DNA of 15,636 nt from the NCBI GenBank assembly GCA_964613585.1, contig CAZTHL010000085.1, positions 1 through 15,636 of the forward strand, given 5' to 3'. The position numbers and the translations under genes were made by a program. Origin of the DNA: CAZTHL01 sp964613585. GTDB taxonomy: Bacteria > Pseudomonadota > Alphaproteobacteria > DSM-16000 > Inquilinaceae. The notes under the pieces are model-generated. The model was not told the origin of the DNA and did no database searches. It saw only the letters and a program-made list of their open reading frames with translations. The stretch's first letter is position 1, and every line of letters begins with the position of its first letter. Below, in pieces: positions 6,617 through 14,076 of this stretch.

Positions 6617-6633
6617 TTCCGCATCACGCGGAA
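6617..6633. repeat. small inverted repeat just after the SDR stop
   Basis: TTCCGC-ATCAC-GCGGAA, a perfect 6-bp stem starting 5 bases beyond the SDR stop codon. It is part of the same hairpin cluster as 6552-6599. Confidence 0.5.
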
Positions 6634-6638
6634 ACGCC

Positions 6639-7418
6639 CTAGATCTCGGCGATCGCCTCGAGCGATTCGGGAAGGATCTGGCCGCCGTCGACGACGAGGG
6701 TCTGGCCGGTGATGTATGCGGCCTCGTCGGAGGCGAAGAACAGGGCGGCGTTGCCGATGTCCTCCACCGAGCCCAGGCGCTTGAGCGGGATCGAGGCCGA
6801 CATCGTATCCAGATAGTCCTGGCCCAGGTCCGCGAGGCCCTCGGTGAAAATGTTGCCCGGCATGACCGCGTTGATCGTCGTGTTGTAGCGCGCCAGCTCC
6901 ATTGCCGCGGTCTTCAGGAAGCCGAGCTGCCCCGCCTTGGACGCGCCGTAGTGGGCCCAGCCGGGAAAGCCGGTGACCGGCCCGGTGATCGAGGAGGTGA
7001 CGATGACCCGTCCACGGCCGGCGGCCTCGAACCAGGGGATGCAGGCCTTCACGCACAGGAACGTGCTCTTCAGGTTGGTGGCGAGGACGGCATCCCAGTC
7101 CTCGGGGCTCATGTCGACCATCTTGACCTGCGGGAAGACGCCGGCGTTCGCGCAAAGGATGTCGACCCCGCCGAACGCGGCCCGGGTGCCCTCGACCATC
7201 GCCTGGACGCCGCTCCAGTCGGCCACGTCGGCGGCGACGCTCTCGGCGGTGCCGCCGTCGCGCCGGATCTCGTGCGCGGTCGCCGCCGCGCCGGCCTCGC
7301 TGCGGGCGACCACCATCACCCGGGCGCCGTGCGCGGCGAAGCGCAGCGCGATGCCCTTGCCGATCCCGCGGGAGGCGCCCGTGACGATGACGCGACGGCC
7401 GGTGATGGGTGTCAGCAT
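6639..7418 (-). CDS. SDR family NAD(P)-dependent oxidoreductase
   Basis: Classical short-chain dehydrogenase/reductase of 259 residues, cytosolic. The Rossmann glycine motif TGASRGIG is at 13-20, NAG at 91-93, the structural/catalytic Asn at N115, catalytic Ser near S143, and YxxxK at Y157/K161, followed by a PGN segment (187-189) and the C-terminal VVDGG (242-246). R39 just after the second strand fits a preference for NADP, but this is only a hint. The start at ATG 7418 is fixed by AGGAGG seven bases upstream. It is the last gene of the five-gene transporter operon, 41 bases after the second permease. It probably oxidises or reduces an intermediate of the imported compound; general annotation would call it FabG-like, but a fatty-acid role is not supported by context. 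Confidence 0.9.
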   Translation of the reverse strand: MLTPITGRRVIVTGASRGIGKGIALRFAAHGARVMVVARSEAGAAATAHEIRRDGGTAESVAADVADWSGVQAMVEGTRAAFGGVDILCANAGVFPQVKMVDMSPEDWDAVLATNLKSTFLCVKACIPWFEAAGRGRVIVTSSITGPVTGFPGWAHYGASKAGQLGFLKTAAMELARYNTTINAVMPGNIFTEGLADLGQDYLDTMSASIPLKRLGSVEDIGNAALFFASDEAAYITGQTLVVDGGQILPESLEAIAEI

Positions 7419-7459
7419 GGCGGCTCCTCCTAGGTTCAGCTTCCGGTTGTGTCTCATGA

Positions 7460-8341
7460 TCATTGCCCCGGCGCCGCCTCCGCGCCCGGTGCGCGCGACC
7501 AGGATGGCGGTCCGGCGCGCGCGGCGGCGCGGCGCCTCCGTTCCGGCCGGGTCCGCAGCCGGCGGACGATCACGGTCGCCAGCCCGGCGCCAAGGATCAG
7601 CAGGACGGAGGCGCCGACCGACAGAATCCCGACCGTCGGCACCAGCGGGGAGTAGCCCGAGACCATCCGGGCGTAGAGCCATTCCGGCAGGGTCGAGTCC
7701 GCGCCGGTGGTGAACAGGGACAAAGGGAAGTTGCCCCAGCTGAGCAGGAAGGCGAACAGGCCCGCCGTCACCACCCCGGGCATCAGCAGCGGCACGGTGA
7801 CCTCGCGCAGCACCGTCCAGGTCGAGGCGCCCAGGTCGCGCGCCGCCTCCTCGAGAGCCGGGTCGAAGCTGTAGGCGCGAATGGCGATGATCAGCGTGGC
7901 GATCGGGGCCACCCAGACGACATGGGCGACCACGGCCGTGCGCCAGTCCGGGATGATGCCGAGGGCATTGATCCACATGAGCAGCGCCAGGCCGAGCACG
8001 GTCTGCGGAAAGAAGATCGGCAGCAGGATCAGCTTCTGGAACAGCCCGCGGAAGCGCCAGTGATAGCGGGCGAAGGCGAGCGCGCCGAAGAAGCCGAGGA
8101 TGACCGAGATCAGGGTCACCAGGCCGGCGACGCGCAGCGAGGTGGCCAGAAGCCCGGCGATGGTGTCGCTCTCCAGCGCCTCGCCGTACCAGTCGAAGGC
8201 GTAGCTGCGGATCGGGAAGGACAGGTACCGGGACTCGGAGATCGAGGCCAGGAACACCGCGATCAGGGGCAGGTAGAGGAACGCCAGCACCAGCAGGCCA
8301 TAGACGGCCAGGGCGGTGCGGGCGCGCGATCCGGTGTTCAC
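7460..8341 (-). CDS. ABC transporter permease, PotC/YdcV type
   Basis: Inner-membrane subunit of a polyamine/opine-type importer, 293 residues. Six hydrophobic segments are visible, beginning near residues 10-35 and ending with the last helix before an Arg-rich tail. The cytoplasmic EAA loop that docks on the ATPase is seen as LEEAARDLGASTWTVLREV followed by PLLMPG. The GTG start (8341) overlaps the stop of the preceding permease as GTGA. The C-terminal ~34 residues after the last helix are Arg/Ala/Pro-rich and longer than usual for the family. It pairs with the permease at 8338-9195. Confidence 0.93.
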   Translation of the reverse strand: MNTGSRARTALAVYGLLVLAFLYLPLIAVFLASISESRYLSFPIRSYAFDWYGEALESDTIAGLLATSLRVAGLVTLISVILGFFGALAFARYHWRFRGLFQKLILLPIFFPQTVLGLALLMWINALGIIPDWRTAVVAHVVWVAPIATLIIAIRAYSFDPALEEAARDLGASTWTVLREVTVPLLMPGVVTAGLFAFLLSWGNFPLSLFTTGADSTLPEWLYARMVSGYSPLVPTVGILSVGASVLLILGAGLATVIVRRLRTRPERRRRAAARAGPPSWSRAPGAEAAPGQ

Positions 8342-9195
8342 GGCCGGCCTCGTCCCATGATCGTGTCGAGGTCGAGCCGGCCGAGCGCGGCGACGGCGAG
8401 CGCGCCGACGATCACGATCATGACCATGGCCAGGGCGGAGCCGAGCGGCCAGTTCTGCCCGAAGGTGAAGGCGGTCTCGATCTCGTCGCCGATCACCACC
8501 ACCGCCTGGCCGCCCAGCAGCTTGGCCTCGGCCATGGCCCCGGCGGCCAGGACGAAGGTGAGGAGCGATCCGACCATGATGCCCGGCGCGGCCAGGGGCA
8601 GATCGATCTCCCACAGGATGCGCCAGCGCGAGGCGCCGAGATCCGCGGCCGCCTGGCGCGCATCGTCGGGCACCATGGCGATGCCCTGCACCAGCGGGAA
8701 GAGCATGAACGGCAGGTAGGCGTAGACCAGCCCGAAGACGATCGCCGGGACCGTGTAGAGCGGGCTGTCGAAGCCCTCGCCCAGCCAGGCCCGCAGATGG
8801 CCCTCGATCAGGCCGCCGCGCATCAGCGTCAGCACCCAGCCGAACAGCCGGATGTTCTCCGACACGAACAGCGTCATGACCACGCCGATGGTGATCACCA
8901 GGGTGAGGCGGCGGAACACCTTGGCCATGGCGAAAGCGAGCGGCCAGCACAGCACGAACAGGATCAGGGTGGCGATCAGCGCCATGCCCAGCGACCAGGC
9001 GAGGGAGCGGTGGTAGCCCTGCTCGACCAGCACCTTGTAGGAGGAGAAGTCCGGCAGGTGCCCGAGGTCGAAGACCCGCTGGGGCATGACGGAGAAGCCG
9101 GCGATCACCAGGATCGGCGCGACCAGGAAGGCCGCCAGCATGAGCACGATCGGGCTGGCGCAGAGCAGGCCGAGGCGCGCGTCGAGCCTATCCAT
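8338..9195 (-). CDS. ABC transporter permease, PotB/YdcU type
   Basis: First inner-membrane subunit of the importer, 285 residues. It has an N-terminal helix (about 8-36), helices around 64-92, 97-120, 147-169 and 203-230, and a last one near 255-273. The EAA loop reads DARQAAADLGASRWRILWE, then DLPLAAPG. ATG 9195 lies six bases after the ATPase stop, and the 3' end overlaps the next permease by four bases, so the three genes are translated as a unit. Confidence 0.93.
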   Translation of the reverse strand: MDRLDARLGLLCASPIVLMLAAFLVAPILVIAGFSVMPQRVFDLGHLPDFSSYKVLVEQGYHRSLAWSLGMALIATLILFVLCWPLAFAMAKVFRRLTLVITIGVVMTLFVSENIRLFGWVLTLMRGGLIEGHLRAWLGEGFDSPLYTVPAIVFGLVYAYLPFMLFPLVQGIAMVPDDARQAAADLGASRWRILWEIDLPLAAPGIMVGSLLTFVLAAGAMAEAKLLGGQAVVVIGDEIETAFTFGQNWPLGSALAMVMIVIVGALAVAALGRLDLDTIMGRGRP

Positions 9196-9201
9196 GCCGG
9201 G

Positions 9202-10284
9202 TCAGTCCTCGGCGATCAGATGGCATTGCGCCAGGCTCCAGCCGACGCTGACCGGGGACCCCGGCGGCGGGGCCATGACGTCCCGGCCCAGGGCCTCCAG
9301 CGTGATCGGCCGCCCGCCCTCGGTCTCGATCTCGTACTGGGTGCGCGATCCCAGGGCATAGGCCTCGCGCAGCCGGCCGGACACGGACACCTCGGCGCGC
9401 GCCTCGGGCTCGAGGAAGCGGACCACCTCCGGCCGCACCACCAGCGTGCCCCGGCGGCCGGGCGCCAGGGTCCATGCGCCGCCGCCGCTGCCGTTGGGCC
9501 GGATGGCCAGGCCCTCGCCGGTCAGGCCGTCCGGGCCGGCCGTGACCGGGAACAGGTTCACCTCGCCCATGAACTCGGCGACGAACCGGCTGCGCGGGCG
9601 GTGGTAGATCTCCGCGGCCGTGGCGATCTGTTCGAAGCGGCCGTCGCGCAGGATCGCGATGCGGTCCGACATCACCATGGCCTCCTCGAGGCTGTGCGTG
9701 ATGTAGACGAAGGTCTTGCCGGTGCGGCCGTGGAGCTCCTTGAGCTCCTTCTGCAGGGTCTTGCGCAGGCGATGGTCGAGCGCCGACAGCGGCTCGTCGA
9801 AGAACAGGATCTCCGGATCGAAGGCGAGCGCGCGGGCCAGGGCGACCCGCTGCCTCTCGCCGCCCGAGCATTGCGTGACGCGCTTGTCGTAATGGCCCTC
9901 GGGCAGATGAAGCAGCGCCATCAGCTCGAGCGCCCGGTCCCGGCGCGCGGCCGGAGCGACGCCGCGGATCTTGAGCGGGAACTCGATGTTCTGGCCGACC
10001 GAGCGGTGCGGGAACAGGGCCAGAGACTGGAACACCATGCAGGTCGGCCGCCTGCTCGCCGGGACCTGGTCGATGCGCCGGTTGCGCAGCCAGATCGTCC
10101 CGTCGGTCGGCTCGTCCATGCCGACCATCAGGCGGATGAGGGTGGTCTTGCCGCTGCCGGACGGGCCGACGATCGTCAGGAACTCACCCTCGAGCACATC
10201 CAGATCGAGGCTGTGCAGCGCGGTGAAGCCGCCGAAGCGCTTCAGCACGCCGGCAAGCCGCAGGATCGGCCGGGCCTGGCCCAT
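9202..10284 (-). CDS. ABC transporter ATP-binding protein, PotA type
   Basis: Cytosolic ATPase subunit, 360 residues. Walker A GPSGSGKT is at 40-47, the Q-loop at Q86, the signature at 139-145 (CSGGERQ), Walker B ILFFDEP at 159-165, the D-loop SALD at 167-170 and the H-loop at H197. A C-terminal TOBE_2-like regulatory domain follows from about residue 240 to the end, as in PotA, FbpC and related importers. The signature begins with Cys instead of the usual Leu, an uncommon but tolerated change. ATG 10284 is 38 bases after the binding-protein stop; no strong Shine-Dalgarno is visible. Substrate class (polyamine-like or other cationic/organic) follows from family, not from specific residues. 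Confidence 0.94.
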   Translation of the reverse strand: MGQARPILRLAGVLKRFGGFTALHSLDLDVLEGEFLTIVGPSGSGKTTLIRLMVGMDEPTDGTIWLRNRRIDQVPASRRPTCMVFQSLALFPHRSVGQNIEFPLKIRGVAPAARRDRALELMALLHLPEGHYDKRVTQCSGGERQRVALARALAFDPEILFFDEPLSALDHRLRKTLQKELKELHGRTGKTFVYITHSLEEAMVMSDRIAILRDGRFEQIATAAEIYHRPRSRFVAEFMGEVNLFPVTAGPDGLTGEGLAIRPNGSGGGAWTLAPGRRGTLVVRPEVVRFLEPEARAEVSVSGRLREAYALGSRTQYEIETEGGRPITLEALGRDVMAPPPGSPVSVGWSLAQCHLIAED

Positions 10285-10322
10285 GGTGGTCGAGCCCCGT
10301 GCGGGCAGGCCGCCGGGACGGC

Positions 10323-11462
10323 CTAGCCGCGCCGCCGCCGTGCCGCGTTGTAGATCTCGTTCAGCTCCGGGTAGGACGCGACCACGTCGTACTCGACCGA
10401 GCGGCCCATCTCCTCCTCGAGGCTGTCCCACTGGATGGCGGCCAGCTCCTCGCGGCTCCACAGGTCGAACACCGCCGGCTTGCCCATCTGGGTCACCGGG
10501 TTGTAGGTACCCTCGGCGAAGCCGACCGCCTTGCACATCTCCGGCTGCTGGACGAACTCCAGGAAGTCCTCGGCCAGCGCCGACGGACGGGGATTGTTGA
10601 CCACGGAGGTGAGCTCGACCCAGACCACGCCGCCCTTGCCGTCGACCGGTCCCGTCCTTGGCGTGATGCCGCGGATGTTGCCGAGGCCGTCGAGCCGTGC
10701 CGGGCTCGCCGTGTAGGTGCCGCCGGTGAAGTAGGCGTCGATCTCGCCGTTGATCAGGGCCGTGTTCATGGCCACGAGATCGTCGGACAAGAGGCGCGCG
10801 CCGCCCAGTATCCGCTCGGCGGTCTGGCGGAAGGTCTCGCGGCCCGCCTCGTCGACCGGCTGGAACGGGTTCTGGCCGCCGGTCAGGCACAGGTGGATGA
10901 TGTTCCAGTTGTCGTAGGTCAGCACGCCGTAGCGGTCGCGCAGCGCCGGGTCCAGGAACAGGCTCCAGCCCTGATCCTCGGCCATGTCCCGGCTGATCAC
11001 GTCGGTGTTCACGACGAAGCTGAACGGGCCGAAGCGCTGCGGCATGCCGATCAGGTCGCCGTTGTCCGCCAGGGCCAGCGGATAGGGCCCCTCGAAGCCC
11101 GCAAGCATGCCGTCGAAGTAGGGCAGGAAGCGATCCTTGCCGAGCGGCGTGATCAGGCTCTCGGGGTGGAGCTGCTGCCGCGCCCACGGCTGGTTCACGT
11201 TGATCAGGTGCCAGACATTGGTTTCCCCGGCGCGCAGCCGGTTGATCATGTCCGGATCGGAGGTGCCGCTCTCGGCCCGGATCGCGGCGTCGGGATGGCG
11301 ATCCCGGAACGGGCTCAGCACATCGTCCGTGTTGTAGCCTTCCCAGCAGAGGATGTTGAGCTGCTCGCGCCCCTGGGCGACGGCCCGGCCGACCCGTCCG
11401 ACGGCGGCCATGCCGGCCGCCATGCCCACGCCTTGCACCAGCGCCCGCCGTGCGATTCTCAT
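10323..11462 (-). CDS. periplasmic substrate-binding protein, PotD/spermidine-putrescine type, Tat signal likely
   Basis: Extracytoplasmic receptor of the importer, 379 residues. The N-terminus has a twin arginine (ARRALVQ, R5-R6) followed by a weakly hydrophobic Ala/Gly/Met stretch and an AVA-Q cleavage site after residue 29, a plausible Tat signal. The mature part starts with LNILCWEGYN, typical of family 1 polyamine binders, and continues through VNTDVI, LTYDNWNIIHLCLTGG and YFTGGTYTA. Residues that would define the ligand cannot be read reliably. The start at ATG 11462 has GGGAG/GGGAGG purine runs just upstream. It is the first gene of the operon, divergent from the kinase gene. It could bind polyamines, amino alcohols, opines or similar cations. 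Confidence 0.9.
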   Translation of the reverse strand: MRIARRALVQGVGMAAGMAAVGRVGRAVAQGREQLNILCWEGYNTDDVLSPFRDRHPDAAIRAESGTSDPDMINRLRAGETNVWHLINVNQPWARQQLHPESLITPLGKDRFLPYFDGMLAGFEGPYPLALADNGDLIGMPQRFGPFSFVVNTDVISRDMAEDQGWSLFLDPALRDRYGVLTYDNWNIIHLCLTGGQNPFQPVDEAGRETFRQTAERILGGARLLSDDLVAMNTALINGEIDAYFTGGTYTASPARLDGLGNIRGITPRTGPVDGKGGVVWVELTSVVNNPRPSALAEDFLEFVQQPEMCKAVGFAEGTYNPVTQMGKPAVFDLWSREELAAIQWDSLEEEMGRSVEYDVVASYPELNEIYNAARRRRG

Positions 11463-11567
11463 GCTCCCTGACCTCCCCCAAGCCTTGGCTTCGATGCGCG
11501 TCGCGGTCCCGGCACGGCCCGCCGTCGACCCGGACCGCCCATTCGCCCGTACGCCCTTTCATGCGTC

Positions 11568-11597
11568 ATTGTGACCGAGGGTTGCGCGACAGCGCAA
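11568..11597 (-). promoter_or_regulatory. candidate promoter of the transporter-SDR operon
   Basis: On the minus strand TTGCGC (11597-11592), an 18-base spacer and CACAAT (11573-11568). The match to sigma-70 is only moderate. The -35 lies in the inverted repeat 11582-11597. The leader would be about 100 bases. Confidence 0.35.
11582..11597. promoter_or_regulatory. inverted repeat TTGCGC-N4-GCGCAA, candidate operator
   Basis: Perfect 6-bp arms around GACA in the divergent control region. A second, imperfect palindrome TTGCGATCGCCAA lies at 11608-11620. Both overlap predicted -35 elements, one for each direction, the expected place for a shared regulator such as the DeoR protein at 14077-14835. 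Confidence 0.45.
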
Positions 11598-11607
11598 GGC
11601 CGAAATG

Positions 11608-11635
11608 TTGCGATCGCCAAGCTTTGTGTTAGGAT
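11608..11635 (+). promoter_or_regulatory. candidate promoter of the kinase-PLP enzyme operon
   Basis: TTGCGA (11608-11613), a 16-base spacer and TAGGAT (11630-11635), each matching four of six consensus bases. The -35 is inside the palindrome with core GCGATCGC (11610-11617). The transcript start would fall near 11643, 40 bases before the ATG. Confidence 0.4.
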
Positions 11636-11682
11636 CCCCACAAATCAACGTGGTCCGGGGATCAGGGCCGGCCGGGGGGATC

Positions 11683-12696
11683 ATGGACGGGATCTGCAGC
11701 GAGGGCGGGCTCTACAGCGAGGCCTACATCGCCGAGCTCGAGGGCTGTCTGCGGGGGCTCGGCGGGCTCTGGGGCCTGTCGCCGGACAGCGAGATCACGC
11801 TCTTGAACGTGTCGGAGAATGCCACGTTCAAGGCGGTGGACCCGGGCTCCGCGGCGCCGGTCGTGCTGCGGGTGCACCGGCCCCTGTACCACGAGGTCGA
11901 CGAGATCGCCTCGGAGCTTGAGTGGATCGACGCCCTGCGGGCCGAGGCCGTGGTCGACACGCCGGAGCCGCTGACCACCGTCGACGGACGGCGGATCGTC
12001 GCCTTCGAGACCCGGGGCGGGACGCGCCACGTCGTCGGCTTCGCCTTCATGGAGGGCCGGGAGCCCGAGCTGTCGGGGCCTCTGGTGTCCGGCTTCCGGC
12101 AGCTTGGGGCGATCAGCGCCCGGCTGCACGACCATGCGCGGCGCTGGTCGCGGTCGGTCGCCTTCCGTCGCAAGATCTGGCATTTCGAGACGACCCTGGG
12201 GGCCGAGCCCCATTGGGGTGACTGGCGTGCCGGGCTCGGCCTGACGCCCGACGGACAGGCCGTGCTGGAGCGGGCGTGCGGCGCGCTCGAGGCGCGGCTC
12301 GCCCGGCACGGCAAGGGCGGCGACCGCTTCGGCCTGATCCACGCGGACCTCCGGCTGGCCAACCTGCTGGTGGACGGCGAGCGCATCGGGGTCATCGACT
12401 TCGACGACTGCGGCTTCGGCTGGTTCGGCTACGACTTCGCCAGCGCGGTCAGCTTCTTCGAGCACGAGCCGGTGGTCGCCGACCTGCAGGCGGCCTGGGT
12501 CGACGGCTATCGCGGCGTGGCCCCGCTCGACGCGGACGAGGAGGCCATGCTGCCGAGCTTCGTCCTGCTGCGCCGGATCCTGCTGACCGCGTGGGTGGCC
12601 TCCCATGCCGAGACGCCGACGGCCCGGGAGATGGGCCCCGCCTACACCGAGGGCACGGTGACGCTCGCCGAGCGGTACCTGGCCTCGCCCCCTTGA
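11683..12696 (+). CDS. APH-fold phosphotransferase (choline/hydroxylysine/homoserine kinase-like)
   Basis: Cytosolic small-molecule kinase of the aminoglycoside-phosphotransferase fold, 337 residues. The N-lobe has NVSENATFKAV (42-52) and VLRVHR (61-66). The catalytic loop HADLRLANLL (220-229) supplies the HxDxxxxN set H220, D222 and N227, and VIDFDDCGFG (237-246) holds the metal-binding D239. Antibiotic resistance is unlikely: it is operonic with a class-III PLP enzyme and faces a nutrient importer. By analogy with hydroxylysine kinase and similar enzymes it should phosphorylate a hydroxyl of the imported amino compound. ATG 11683 is chosen although an in-frame ATG exists at 11605, because codons between them (TTG, CGA, TTT, TTA, CAA) lack the GC-third bias of the gene and overlap the promoter. 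Confidence 0.85.
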   Translation: MDGICSEGGLYSEAYIAELEGCLRGLGGLWGLSPDSEITLLNVSENATFKAVDPGSAAPVVLRVHRPLYHEVDEIASELEWIDALRAEAVVDTPEPLTTVDGRRIVAFETRGGTRHVVGFAFMEGREPELSGPLVSGFRQLGAISARLHDHARRWSRSVAFRRKIWHFETTLGAEPHWGDWRAGLGLTPDGQAVLERACGALEARLARHGKGGDRFGLIHADLRLANLLVDGERIGVIDFDDCGFGWFGYDFASAVSFFEHEPVVADLQAAWVDGYRGVAPLDADEEAMLPSFVLLRRILLTAWVASHAETPTAREMGPAYTEGTVTLAERYLASPP

Positions 12697-12713
12697 GGAC
12701 CTTAAGGAAAGGA

Positions 12714-14075
12714 GTGTCCGGCCCCGCCCGGGCCGGGCGGCATCCCATGCCCCACGTGACGCCGATCCTCGATCTGAACGCCTTCCAGGACCGGGAGGGC
12801 GGCGACAGCGGGAACGGCCTGCTCGACCGCCGCCGCCGCAACTTCGGCGCCGCCTCGGTCCTGTTCTACGACGAGCCCATCGAGATGGTGCGGGCCGAGG
12901 GGGCCTACATGACCGCGGCCGACGGCCGGCGCTATCTCGACATGTACAACAACGTGCCCTCCGTCGGTCACTGCCATCCCGATGTGGTCAACGCGGTCGC
13001 CGAGCAGGCGCGGCGGCTCAACATCAGCACCCGGTATCTCCACGAGACGGTCGAGCGCTACATCGAGCGGCTGAGGGAGAGCCTGACGCGGCGGCCGACC
13101 AACATCCTGCTGTGCTGCACCGGCAGCGAGGCCAACGACCTGGCGCTGCGCATCGCCATGAGCGCGACCGGCGGGCAGGGGGTCGTGGTGACCGAGGCGG
13201 CCTATCACGGCAACACCTGGGCGGTGACCCAGGTCTCGCCGTCCGCCTGGAAGCGGGGCTCGGCGCCGCCGCATGTGCGGCTGGTGCCGGCGCCGGGGCG
13301 TCGGGCCTTCGGAGACGCCATTGGCGAGGGCTTTGCCGCGGCGGTCCGCGGCGCCCTGGCCGATCTGGCGCGGCACGGCCTGCGCCCGGCCGCCTTGATC
13401 TGCGATTCCATCTTCTCCAGCGACGGCGTGTTCAGCCATCCGCCCGGATTCCTCGGGGCCGCCGTGGCGGCGGTGCACGAGGCGGGGGCGCTGCTCGTGG
13501 CCGACGAGGTGCAGCCCGGCTTCGGCCGGACGGGCGAGGCCCTGTGGGGCTTCCAGCGCCACGGGCTCGAGCCCGACATCGTCACCATGGGCAAGCCCAT
13601 GGGCAACGGCTTTCCCATGGCCGGGGTCGCCACGCGGCCCGAGCTGCTGGCGGCCTTCTGCCGGGATGTCGGCTACTTCAACACCTTCGGCGGCAACCCG
13701 GTGGCCGCGGCGGCCGGCCTGGCCGTGCTCGACGTGATCGAGCGGGAGCGGCTCCAGGCCAACGCGCTCAGCGTCGGCGCGCACCTGAAGGGCCGGATCG
13801 AGGCGCTGCGGGGCGACTGTCCGGTGATCGCCGAGGTCCGCGGGTCGGGGCTGTTCATCGGGGTCGAGCTGTGCCGGCCGGACCGCCCGGATGAGCCGGA
13901 CGCGCAGGTCGCGCGGGCGGTGATCGCCGGGCTGCGCGATCGCCAGGTCCTGATCGGCGCGGCCGGCTCGTTCGGCAATGTGCTGAAGGTCCGGCCTCCG
14001 CTGTGCCTGACGGTCGGGCAGGCCGACCAGTTCGTCGACGCCCTCGCGTGGGCGCTGGGCCGGCTGCCGGTCTGA
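12714..14075 (+). CDS. class-III PLP-dependent aminotransferase-fold enzyme, probable phospho-lyase (AGXT2L-like)
   Basis: PLP enzyme of fold type I, 453 residues from GTG 12714 (442 from ATG 12747). Numbering from GTG: GHCHP (85-89), LNISTRYLHE (102-111), TGSEAND (136-142), AYHGN (163-167), ADEVQPGFGRTG (263-274) with D264 contacting the PLP pyridine nitrogen, and TMGKPMGNGFP with the Schiff-base K294. The NNVPSVGHCHP...STRYLH block matches the ethanolamine-phosphate and phosphohydroxylysine phospho-lyase branch better than ordinary transaminases. With an adjacent kinase, elimination of phosphate and ammonia from an O-phosphorylated amino alcohol is a reasonable inference; transamination remains possible. 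The GTG is preferred because AAGGA lies five bases upstream; the ATG has only a weak site hidden by a hairpin. Confidence 0.85.
   Translation: MSGPARAGRHPMPHVTPILDLNAFQDREGGDSGNGLLDRRRRNFGAASVLFYDEPIEMVRAEGAYMTAADGRRYLDMYNNVPSVGHCHPDVVNAVAEQARRLNISTRYLHETVERYIERLRESLTRRPTNILLCCTGSEANDLALRIAMSATGGQGVVVTEAAYHGNTWAVTQVSPSAWKRGSAPPHVRLVPAPGRRAFGDAIGEGFAAAVRGALADLARHGLRPAALICDSIFSSDGVFSHPPGFLGAAVAAVHEAGALLVADEVQPGFGRTGEALWGFQRHGLEPDIVTMGKPMGNGFPMAGVATRPELLAAFCRDVGYFNTFGGNPVAAAAGLAVLDVIERERLQANALSVGAHLKGRIEALRGDCPVIAEVRGSGLFIGVELCRPDRPDEPDAQVARAVIAGLRDRQVLIGAAGSFGNVLKVRPPLCLTVGQADQFVDALAWALGRLPV
12724..12740 (+). repeat. GC hairpin at the 5' end of the PLP gene
   Basis: CCGCCCG-GGC-CGGGCGG, a perfect 7-bp stem. 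It sits ten bases after the GTG 12714 and six bases before ATG 12747, and would cover any ribosome site for the ATG. It may tune translation of the second gene. Confidence 0.5.
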
Positions 14076-14076
14076 C

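Noticed and set aside
11605..11682. Longer kinase starting at ATG 11605
   Set aside because: The codons up to 11683 lack the gene's G/C third positions and overlap the candidate promoter and palindrome.
11683..12696. Antibiotic resistance role for the APH-fold protein
   Set aside because: The catalytic loop only shows the kinase fold; its operon partner and the divergent importer point to catabolism.
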